Assembly (NCBI GenBank): GCA_021807655.1
Contig: JAKBCT010000041.1
Span: forward strand, 1 to 7,486
From: Actinomycetes bacterium
GTDB lineage: Bacteria > Actinomycetota > Acidimicrobiia > Acidimicrobiales > RAAP-2
Length of the DNA stretch: 7,486 bases
Direction of reading: 5' to 3'
Numbering within the stretch: the stretch's first letter is position 1; the number at the start of each line of letters is the position of its first letter. The position numbers were made by a program, and so were the translations under genes. Shown here piece by piece: positions 1 through 4,804 of the stretch. The notes beneath the pieces are model-generated. The model was not told where the DNA came from, did not search any database, and was given only the letters and a program-made list of their open reading frames with translations.

Positions 1-130
1 GCCGGGGGAAGAGCTCGTGGGCGGGAAAGACGCCGGCGCGCTCCCACTCGTCAACGTGGGGGTTGATCTCGCGTTCGACGAGGGACCGAACGGTCGATCG
101 GAAGGCCTCGTGCTCGTCGGAGAAACGCAC
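1..130 (-). CDS. Acyl-CoA dehydrogenase, N-terminal fragment (runs off left edge)
   Basis: The minus strand reads from a GTG at 130-128 through 43 codons to the window edge with no stop. The peptide opens MRFSDEHEAFRSTV, continues with LVEREINPHVDEWERAG, and ends FPAHELFPR. This is the usual first two helices of the all-alpha N-terminal domain of acyl-CoA dehydrogenases: an F-x-x-E-H-x-x-F-R opening, then E-I-x-P-x-x-D-x-W-E. Family members are FAD flavoproteins that oxidise acyl-CoA thioesters to 2-enoyl-CoA; the substrate cannot be told from this fragment. No Shine-Dalgarno precedes the GTG. Instead TACGCT lies 6 nt upstream, which suggests leaderless initiation. It lies 47 nt downstream of the DUF779 stop on the same strand, so it could be co-transcribed with the aldehyde dehydrogenase operon, have its own promoter, or both. 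The flavin and catalytic regions lie outside the window. Confidence 0.82.
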   Translation of the reverse strand, partial: MRFSDEHEAFRSTVRSLVEREINPHVDEWERAGVFPAHELFPR

Positions 131-136
131 GGCCGC

Positions 137-142
137 AGCGTA
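137..142 (-). promoter_or_regulatory. Candidate -10 element (TACGCT) for a leaderless acyl-CoA dehydrogenase transcript
   Basis: On the minus strand TACGCT fits the TANNNT -10 pattern common in actinobacteria. It is followed by six bases (GCGGCC) and then the GTG start, so the expected transcription start falls on or next to the start codon. There is no recognisable -35 and no Shine-Dalgarno. This is inferred from pattern and spacing only. Confidence 0.4.
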
Positions 143-146
143 GCAG

Positions 147-172
147 CGACCCGTCGGTCCAGCCGGGTGTCG
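147..172. terminator. Weak bulged inverted repeat between DUF779 and acyl-CoA dehydrogenase genes
   Basis: CGACCCG at 147-153 can pair with CGGGTGTCG at 164-172 if two bases bulge out. It lies in the 47-nt gap just after the DUF779 stop. There is no U-tract on either strand, so it is at best a weak or factor-assisted terminator, and chance is a real alternative in GC-rich DNA. Confidence 0.2.
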
Positions 173-177
173 AGGGA

Positions 178-579
178 TCAGTCGGCCTGGTTCTCGGCGT
201 GGTGGTCGCCCACCTCGACGGGGTCGAGCAGGGTCATCTCGTCGTCGGTGAAGACCGTCGATCGGATCAAGAAGCGCACCCCCTCGGGTGCCTCGAGCGA
301 GAAGCCACCACCGCGGCCCGGGACCACGTCGACCAACAGGTGCGTGTGGGACCAGTACTCGAACTGGTCGGCGCCCATGTAGAACGGCGTGCCGGCGACC
401 TCGCCGAGGTAGACGTCGCGCTGGCCGATGCGGAACTCGCCGCGGGGATAACACATGGGACTCGAGCCGTCACAGCAGCCCCCCGACTGGTGGAACAGCA
501 ACGGACCGTGCTGGTCCACCAGTCGGGCGACGAGTGCCGCCGCCTCGTCGGTGATGTCGACGCGACGAAGTTTGTTCAT
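178..579 (-). CDS. DUF779 family protein, partner of aldehyde dehydrogenase
   Basis: This 133-residue protein belongs to DUF779 (Pfam PF05610), a small family of unknown biochemical function usually encoded beside ExaC/AcoD-type aldehyde dehydrogenases. Visible hallmarks are LLFHQSGGCCDGSSPMC at residues 27-43 (His30, Cys35, Cys36, Cys43), a YMGADQFEYWSHTHLLVDV block at about 67-85 (His78, His80), and a C-terminal GFSLEAPEGVRFLIRS segment at about 92-107. The conserved Cys and His residues could bind a metal or be redox-active, but this is inference. It has no signal peptide or membrane segment, so it is probably cytoplasmic. The ATG lies 2 nt after the dehydrogenase stop (TAA-CC-ATG) with no clear independent Shine-Dalgarno, which points to translational coupling. 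An inverted repeat, GTTAG (581-585) with CTAAC (593-597), covers the junction and may tune re-initiation. A role in aldehyde dehydrogenase maturation or aldehyde detoxification is suggested by context only. Confidence 0.9.
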   Translation of the reverse strand: MNKLRRVDITDEAAALVARLVDQHGPLLFHQSGGCCDGSSPMCYPRGEFRIGQRDVYLGEVAGTPFYMGADQFEYWSHTHLLVDVVPGRGGGFSLEAPEGVRFLIRSTVFTDDEMTLLDPVEVGDHHAENQAD

Positions 580-581
580 GG

Positions 582-2099
582 TTAGAAGAACCCTAACTTG
601 TGGGGCGAGTAACTGACCAGCAGGTTCTTGGTCTGCTGATAGTGGTCGAGCATCATCAGGTGCGTCTCGCGGCCGATCCCCGATCCCTTGTAACCCCCGA
701 AGGCGGCGTGGGCGGGGTAGAGGTGGTAGCAGTTGGTCCAGACGCGCCCCGCCTGGATCGCGCGACCCACGGTGTAGGCGGTGTTGGTGTCGCGGGTCCA
801 GAGTCCGGCACCCAACCCGTACAGGGTGTCGTTGGCAATCGCGATCGCCTCTTCGGTCGACGAGAACGTCGTAGCCGAGAGCACCGGGCCGAAAATCTCC
901 TCCTGGAAGATGCGCATCTTGTTGTGGCCCTTGAAGATGGTCGGCTCGACGTAGTAGCCGCCGTCACAGCCCGCGACCTGGCGCTGGTGTCCACCGACCA
1001 GCACCTCGGCACCCTCGCTTCGTCCGATGTCCAGGTAGGAGAGGATCTTCTCGAGCTGGTCGTTGGACGCCTGGGCGCCGACCATCGTGTCAGTGTCCAG
1101 CGGGTTGCCGAGCTTGATGGCGTTCACCCGAGCGATGCAACGCTCCATGAACTCGTCGTAGATCGACTCGTGAATGAGCGCCCTCGACGGGCACGTGCAG
1201 ACCTCGCCCTGGTTGAGGGCGAACAGGACGAGCCCTTCGATCGCCTTGTCGAGGAAGTCGTCGTCGGCCGCCATGACGTCGGGGAAGAAGATGTTCGGAC
1301 TCTTGCCACCGAGCTCGAGGGTGACCGGGATGATGTTCTCGGACGCGTACTGCATGATCAGACGACCGGTCGTGGTCTCGCCGGTGAAGGCGATCTTGGC
1401 GATGCGCGGCGACGACGCCAGGGGCTTGCCCGCCTCGACGCCGAAGCCGTTGACGACGTTGAGCACGCCCGGGGGGAGCAGGTCCGCGATGAGCTCGACC
1501 ACCTTGAGGATCGACCAGGGAGTCTGTTCGGCGGGCTTGAGGACGATGCAGTTGCCCGCCGCGAGCGCCGGGGCGACCTTCCACGTGGCCATCAGGATCG
1601 GGAAGTTCCACGGGATGATCTGGCCGACCACGCCGAGCGGCTCGTGGAAGTGGTACGCCACGGTGGTGTCGTCGATGACCCCGATCGAGCCCTCCTGGGC
1701 GCGCAGGGCACCGGCGAAGTACCTGAAGTGGTCGATCGCGAGTGGGATGTCGGCGGCGAGTGTCTCGCGGATCGGCTTGCCGTTCTCGTAGCACTCGGCG
1801 ATCGCGATCGCCTCGAGATTGGCCTCGAGCCGATCGGCGATTCGCAACAGCACGAGCGAGCGTTCGGCCGGACTGGTCGCACCCCACGCGCTCTTCGCGG
1901 CGTGGGCGGCGTCGAGCGCGAGCTCGATGTCCTTGGCGTTGGAGCGCGCGATCTTCGTGAAGACCTCGCCCGTGATCGGTGTGACGTTGTCGAAGTATTT
2001 GCCATCGACTGGTGGCACCCATCGACCGCCGATGAAGTTGTCGTACGTGGGCTGTACGGTGACTGGACTACCGGCCGAGCCGGGAACGTCGTAGAGCAT
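582..2099 (-). CDS. Aldehyde dehydrogenase, acetaldehyde dehydrogenase (ExaC/AcoD) type
   Basis: This 505-residue cytosolic enzyme is an NAD(P)+-dependent aldehyde dehydrogenase that oxidises short aldehydes, probably acetaldehyde, to the acid. The fold is complete. [10 protein letters not shown] (21-30) opens the domain and PWNFP carries Asn165. LKPAEQTP carries cofactor-contacting Lys188 and LELGGKSP carries general base Glu262. [11 protein letters not shown] carries nucleophile Cys301, and EEIFGPV carries Glu401, equivalent to Glu399 of human ALDH2. The [10 protein letters not shown] form and the C-terminal [19 protein letters not shown] match the ExaC/AcoD/ThcA subgroup, which acts in ethanol, acetoin and related catabolism. 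Start choice: the frame is open back to 2177, but the 26 extra residues are basic and unlike the family. The ATG at 2099 gives the usual MLYDVPG-type N-terminus, with a G6 tract 3 nt upstream and TAAGGA further up. It is followed directly by DUF779 and is divergent from a GAF-domain regulator that probably controls it. The exact physiological aldehyde is uncertain. Confidence 0.95.
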   Translation of the reverse strand: MLYDVPGSAGSPVTVQPTYDNFIGGRWVPPVDGKYFDNVTPITGEVFTKIARSNAKDIELALDAAHAAKSAWGATSPAERSLVLLRIADRLEANLEAIAIAECYENGKPIRETLAADIPLAIDHFRYFAGALRAQEGSIGVIDDTTVAYHFHEPLGVVGQIIPWNFPILMATWKVAPALAAGNCIVLKPAEQTPWSILKVVELIADLLPPGVLNVVNGFGVEAGKPLASSPRIAKIAFTGETTTGRLIMQYASENIIPVTLELGGKSPNIFFPDVMAADDDFLDKAIEGLVLFALNQGEVCTCPSRALIHESIYDEFMERCIARVNAIKLGNPLDTDTMVGAQASNDQLEKILSYLDIGRSEGAEVLVGGHQRQVAGCDGGYYVEPTIFKGHNKMRIFQEEIFGPVLSATTFSSTEEAIAIANDTLYGLGAGLWTRDTNTAYTVGRAIQAGRVWTNCYHLYPAHAAFGGYKGSGIGRETHLMMLDHYQQTKNLLVSYSPHKLGFF

Positions 2100-2119
2100 G
2101 ATCCCCCCAATTTCCTTAC

Positions 2120-2133
2120 CGGCGCGTGCGCCG
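2120..2133. repeat. GC-rich palindrome in the aldehyde dehydrogenase leader
   Basis: CGGCGC (2120-2125) and GCGCCG (2128-2133) are perfect inverted arms separated by 2 nt. The site lies about 20 nt upstream of the aldehyde dehydrogenase start, downstream of its proposed promoter. It could be a dyad for a dimeric regulator, or a leader-mRNA stem near the ribosome-binding region. The short loop favours a DNA site over a stable hairpin. Chance is possible in this GC-rich context. Confidence 0.35.
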
Positions 2134-2163
2134 AACCTCGTATGCGTGTCTCGCAACGGCCGA

Positions 2164-2169
2164 ATGGTA
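2164..2169 (-). promoter_or_regulatory. Candidate -10 element (TACCAT) for the aldehyde dehydrogenase operon
   Basis: On the minus strand TACCAT matches TANNNT and would start transcription near 2157, giving a leader of about 58 nt. No TTGACA-like -35 lies at 17-18 nt. A TTGCCA is present but with only a 13-nt spacer. The -35 position is instead occupied by the direct repeats at 2179-2197, as expected for an activator-dependent promoter. Assigned by pattern and context only. Confidence 0.45.
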
Positions 2170-2178
2170 CGTGTCACC

Positions 2179-2197
2179 AGGTTGGCAAAAGGTTGGC
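2179..2197 (-). promoter_or_regulatory. Tandem 8-bp direct repeats (GCCAACCT, 11-bp period), candidate SARP-type activator site
   Basis: Read on the minus strand, GCCAACCT occurs exactly twice, at 2197-2190 and 2186-2179, with a TTT spacer. This gives an 11-bp period, about one helical turn. The proximal copy ends 9 nt before the TACCAT hexamer that faces the aldehyde dehydrogenase. SARP-family activators are known to bind heptameric direct repeats of 11-bp period about 8 bp upstream of the -10. The adjacent divergent gene encodes a protein with a SARP-like DNA-binding domain, so it is the natural candidate to bind here. The repeats are seen directly; binding is inferred. Confidence 0.55.
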
Positions 2198-2230
2198 GCC
2201 GCCGCCCTCGCGCGCGCGCCGGCCTCGGGG

Positions 2231-2236
2231 TATCGT
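2231..2236 (+). promoter_or_regulatory. Candidate -10 element (TATCGT) for the GAF regulator gene
   Basis: TATCGT fits TANNNT and would start transcription at about 2243, leaving a leader of about 32 nt before the GTG at 2275. No good -35 is visible. The same hexamer precedes the metallo-hydrolase gene at 6491. The direct repeats at 2179-2197 would lie about 45-65 nt upstream of this start, so one site could serve both divergent promoters. Confidence 0.4.
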
Positions 2237-2274
2237 TCGCACCAGGAGGGTTCGCCGCCGGGGTCTGGGGGGAC

Positions 2275-3492
2275 GTGAATCGCGAGTTGAAAGAGCGTCG
2301 AGGCGACGCCGAGGCGCTGTGGCGCTACGCGGTGGGAGCGCACGGTTCGACGAGCGCGGCGCGCCCGGAGGTCTTCGCCTCGTGGCAGCGCTCGGCGCAG
2401 GCGGTCCCGGTAGACCTCGCGCTCGCGCCGATGGTCGAGCCGTCGGCGGTGACGGCTCAATTCGCCGAATCCCGGCTGGGTCGCGCGAGTCGGGTCATCC
2501 TCGACGACCTGCGCGACGTGACCGCCGACGGTGACCTCGTCGCCGCGTTGACCGACGAAACGGTGACCATCACCTGGCTCGCCGGGGGACGTCGGATGCG
2601 GCGCAACGCCGACGCGGTCAACTTCGCCCTCGGCGGCTGCTGGAGCGAGGGGTCGGTCGGGACCAACGCGCTCGCGCTCGCCCACCAGCTCGGTCGCCCG
2701 GCGACGGTCTTCTCGGCCGAGCACTACGCGCCGATGGTTCACGACTGGGTCTGCTACTCGGCACCGATCATCGATCCCACCGACGGTCGCTCGCTCGGGG
2801 TCATCGACGTATCGTCGCTGTGGAGCAAGTTCAACCCCTCGTTGCTGACGATGGTCCGCGCGCTCGCGCGCAACGTCGAGTACGAGTTGGCCCGCGACCC
2901 GACGGCCGCGATCGTCGTGATCTCGCCCGAGGGGCGCGGCGACCTGGGGCTGCGCGTACTGGGCTCGGCGGCGGTCAGCGTGGACGGATCGCCCGTGCGG
3001 GTGAGCCCCCGTCAGCTGGAACTGCTCGCGGTGCTCGCGATGCACGACGAAGGACTCTCGTTGGACGAGTTGACGGCGCTCGTCTACGGCGATCAGCCGA
3101 TCAGCGCTACGACGGTGAAGGCGGAACTGTCGCACCTGCGCCAACTGGTCGGCGACGTCATCGCGTCGCGACCCTACCGACTCACCGGGCGCGTCGACGC
3201 CGATCACGTGCGCGTGCTGAGGGCCCTCGCGAGCGGGGACCTCAACGCCGCGCTCGACCTCTACCGGGGGTCACTGCTACCGAGCTCGGAGAGCCCCGAG
3301 ATCCGGTCGTGGCGCAACCAGATCGACGTGGCGATCCGCAACGCGGTAATGCGTTCGAAGAACCCCGAACTGCTCTATCGGCTGAGCGCGTGTTGTCCGG
3401 ACGACGGCGACGTCGCGCAGCTCGCGCTCTCGCTCATGGCGTCCGACGACGTGCGCCGCGGCGTCGTCGCGGGACGTCGCGTCCGCTACTGA
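2275..3492 (+). CDS. GAF-domain transcriptional regulator with C-terminal SARP/OmpR-like winged helix
   Basis: This 405-residue protein is probably the regulator of the divergent aldehyde dehydrogenase operon. Residues 1-45 contain the [12 protein letters not shown] helix typical of AcoR-like N-termini. Residues about 70-210 form a GAF-type sensor with [42 protein letters not shown] and [13 protein letters not shown], all strongly AcoR-like. From about 225 a different module begins: [20 protein letters not shown], then [13 protein letters not shown] and [16 protein letters not shown], ending YRLTGRV. This follows the winged-helix layout of SARP/OmpR activators. Residues about 315-390 ([22 protein letters not shown]) resemble a shortened bacterial transcriptional activator helical domain. 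There is no AAA+ or Fis domain, so it is not a sigma-54 activator. The frame is open to 2098, but GTG 2275 is preferred because upstream codons are basic and unlike the family and overlap the divergent gene. The G-rich tract before GTG is close (2 nt). A stronger AGGAGGG at 2244-2250 has no start codon at normal distance, so the start is moderately uncertain. The ligand is unknown, with an aldehyde or alcohol plausible. Confidence 0.85.
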   Translation: MNRELKERRGDAEALWRYAVGAHGSTSAARPEVFASWQRSAQAVPVDLALAPMVEPSAVTAQFAESRLGRASRVILDDLRDVTADGDLVAALTDETVTITWLAGGRRMRRNADAVNFALGGCWSEGSVGTNALALAHQLGRPATVFSAEHYAPMVHDWVCYSAPIIDPTDGRSLGVIDVSSLWSKFNPSLLTMVRALARNVEYELARDPTAAIVVISPEGRGDLGLRVLGSAAVSVDGSPVRVSPRQLELLAVLAMHDEGLSLDELTALVYGDQPISATTVKAELSHLRQLVGDVIASRPYRLTGRVDADHVRVLRALASGDLNAALDLYRGSLLPSSESPEIRSWRNQIDVAIRNAVMRSKNPELLYRLSACCPDDGDVAQLALSLMASDDVRRGVVAGRRVRY

Positions 3493-3498
3493 GCGGAC
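3481..3498 (+). terminator. Stem-loop across the regulator stop codon
   Basis: GTCCGCT (3481-3487) and AGCGGAC (3492-3498) are perfectly complementary with a 4-nt ACTG loop, and the TGA stop (3490-3492) sits at the loop/stem edge. It is followed by C-rich sequence, not a U-tract. It is therefore a non-canonical or factor-assisted terminator candidate, or an mRNA 3' end stabiliser. It separates the regulator from the next gene, which has its own promoter-like hexamer. Confidence 0.45.
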
Positions 3499-3523
3499 CC
3501 CGTCACCCACGGCTTGGCTAGCC

Positions 3524-3529
3524 TACGAT
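3524..3529 (+). promoter_or_regulatory. Candidate -10 element (TACGAT) for the ACAD10/11-like gene
   Basis: TACGAT fits TANNNT and would start transcription at about 3536, just before the CTTCG/CGAAG stem and 25 nt ahead of the chosen GTG. No clear -35 is visible at the expected distance. The preceding gene ends in a stem-loop, which makes a separate promoter here plausible. Confidence 0.45.
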
Positions 3530-3536
3530 CGACGGG

Positions 3537-3550
3537 CTTCGCTAACGAAG
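3537..3550 (+). promoter_or_regulatory. Leader stem-loop touching the ribosome-binding site
   Basis: CTTCG (3537-3541) and CGAAG (3546-3550) form a perfect 5-bp stem with a CTAA loop. The 3' arm supplies the first bases of the AAGGG Shine-Dalgarno (3548-3552) for the GTG at 3561. Folding would partly hide the ribosome site, so modest translational control is possible. The short stem limits confidence. Confidence 0.3.
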
Positions 3551-3560
3551 GGTGGTCATC

Positions 3561-4796
3561 GTGCCGTACGCATTTTCCGACCGGGGACTCGAGGTTCAAG
3601 AGTCGGTCCATCGTTTCATCGAGCACGTCATCGAACCCAACGAGCAGACGTACTACGAGCAGTTGGACGAGCTCGGGATCGATGGGTACCCCCCGATCCT
3701 GGACCGGCTCAAGTCCCAGGCCCTCGAGCGTGGGCTCTGGAACCTGTTCCTGCCCCACCTCAACGCCGAGAGCCCGGGCACGCCACTGTCGAACCTCGAC
3801 TACGCACCGATCTCCGAGCAGCTCGGTCGGTACTCGTTCGCCTCTGAGGCCATGAACTGCAACGCGCCCGATACCGGCAACATGGAGATCTTGAACCTCT
3901 ACGGCTCAGAGCGTGTCAAGGCCGAATGGCTCGCGCCCCTGCTCGCGGGCGAGATCCGCAGCGCCTTCTCGATGACCGAGCCCGACGTGGCGTCCTCGGA
4001 CGCGACGAACATCGGACTGTCCATCGAGCGCGACGGCGACCAGTACGTGCTCAACGGTCGCAAGTGGTTCTCGAGTGGCGCTCGTTCGCCGCGCTGCCAG
4101 GTGTTGATCGTGATGGGCAAGACCGACCCATCGGCGCCCCGCCACCGCCAACAGTCGATGATCGTGGTGCCCCGCGAGACCCCCGGCGTGGAGATCGGCG
4201 TCGAGCCGCACGTCTTCGGCTACGACGAACGGGGCGGTCACCCCGAGGTCATCTACCGCGACGTGCGCGTACCCGTCGACTACCTGCTCGGCGAGGAGGG
4301 GGGCGGCTTCGCGATCGCCCAGGCCCGACTCGGACCGGGTCGCATCCACCACTGCATGCGCACCATCGGGGTCGCCGAGCGGGCGCTCGAGCTGATGGTG
4401 TCGCGCTCGCTCGAGCGTAAGACCTTCGGGACGAGCCTCGCCCACAAGGGGCTCATCCAGGACTGGATCGCCGAATCGCGCATCGAGATCGATATGGCGC
4501 GTGAGTACGTGTTGCACACCGCCCACCTGATGGACACGGTGGGCAACAAGGGCGCTGCGGCCGAGATCGCCGGGATCAAGGTTGCCGTGCCGAACATGGC
4601 GCTCAAGGTCATCGACCGGGCGATCCAGGTGCACGGTGCCGCGGGCGTGACTCAGTTCACGCCGCTCGCGCACATGTACGCCGGCATCCGCACGCTGCGA
4701 ATCGCCGACGGCCCCGACGAGGTCCACAAGATGACGATCGCCCGCCGCGAAATTCGCAAGCACAGCCGCGACTTCCACATCGGCCCCAGCGCGTAG
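3561..4796 (+). CDS. Acyl-CoA dehydrogenase, ACAD10/ACAD11 (FadE2-like) group
   Basis: This 411-residue FAD enzyme introduces the alpha-beta double bond into acyl-CoA and is probably a cytosolic beta-oxidation step. The N-terminal helical domain covers about 1-130. The flavin-contacting middle domain has AFSMTEPDVASSDATNI (135-151) and LNGRKWFSSGARSPRCQVLI (164-183). The C-terminal helical domain has GPGRIHHCMRTIGVAERAL (258-276), RKTFG (286-290) and IQVHGAAGVT (355-364). RIADGPDEVHK (380-390) holds Asp383 where medium-chain enzymes carry the catalytic Glu of a YEG-type motif. An Asp there, with the GPGRIHHCMR signature, points to the ACAD10/11-like group, whose eukaryotic members act on long, branched or 4-hydroxyacyl-CoA. 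The partner phosphotransferase domain of ACAD11 is not encoded in this window. Start: an upstream GTG at 3552 is in frame, but AAGGG at 3548-3552 is spaced 8 nt from GTG 3561, so the latter is chosen. The stop is 4 nt from the convergent nnr stop. Confidence 0.92.
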   Translation: MPYAFSDRGLEVQESVHRFIEHVIEPNEQTYYEQLDELGIDGYPPILDRLKSQALERGLWNLFLPHLNAESPGTPLSNLDYAPISEQLGRYSFASEAMNCNAPDTGNMEILNLYGSERVKAEWLAPLLAGEIRSAFSMTEPDVASSDATNIGLSIERDGDQYVLNGRKWFSSGARSPRCQVLIVMGKTDPSAPRHRQQSMIVVPRETPGVEIGVEPHVFGYDERGGHPEVIYRDVRVPVDYLLGEEGGGFAIAQARLGPGRIHHCMRTIGVAERALELMVSRSLERKTFGTSLAHKGLIQDWIAESRIEIDMAREYVLHTAHLMDTVGNKGAAAEIAGIKVAVPNMALKVIDRAIQVHGAAGVTQFTPLAHMYAGIRTLRIADGPDEVHKMTIARREIRKHSRDFHIGPSA

Positions 4797-4804
4797 CCCG
4801 CTAC
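4793..4804. repeat. Minimal inverted repeat formed by two convergent stop codons
   Basis: GTAG (4793-4796) and CTAC (4801-4804) flank CCCG. The left arm contains the TAG of the acyl-CoA dehydrogenase, and the right arm the TAG of the opposite-strand nnr gene. Past one mismatch two more pairs form (4790-4791 with 4806-4807). There is no U-tract. It is too short to call a terminator with confidence, but it is the only structure in this 4-nt convergent gap. Confidence 0.25.

Noticed and set aside
2145..2175. CGTGTC repeated at 2145-2150 and 2170-2175
   Set aside because: A 6-bp repeat with 25-bp period in GC-rich DNA; shorter and less well placed than the 11-bp-period repeats.
2100..2177. A 26-codon N-terminal extension of the aldehyde dehydrogenase
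   Set aside because: Basic, unlike the family, runs through the proposed promoter and leader, and the internal ATG at 2099 has a G-rich ribosome site and the expected N-terminus.
2165..2179. TGGT...ACCA dyad overlapping the aldehyde dehydrogenase -10 region
   Set aside because: Only 4-bp arms with a 7-nt centre and no further symmetry; expected by chance.
2098..2274. A 59-codon N-terminal extension of the GAF regulator
   Set aside because: It would overlap the divergent gene's start and cover the direct repeats and promoter hexamers, and its residues are unlike GAF regulators.
2100..2274. A sigma-54 promoter, suggested by the AcoR-like sensor domain
   Set aside because: The regulator has no AAA+ or Fis module, and no convincing GG-N10-GC element with the right context was seen for either divergent gene.
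600..2534. Long plus-strand open frame (over 600 codons) antisense to the aldehyde dehydrogenase
   Set aside because: Its translation is rich in R, G, D, V and E with no recognisable domain. It is the mirror of a GC-rich gene with clear catalytic motifs on the other strand.
2116..3207. Minus-strand open frame antisense to the GAF regulator
   Set aside because: Arg/His/Asp-rich translation without domain signatures. The plus strand has coherent GAF and winged-helix signatures.
3906..4778. Minus-strand open frame antisense to the ACAD10/11-like gene
   Set aside because: Low-complexity composition, no motifs, entirely within a well-supported gene.
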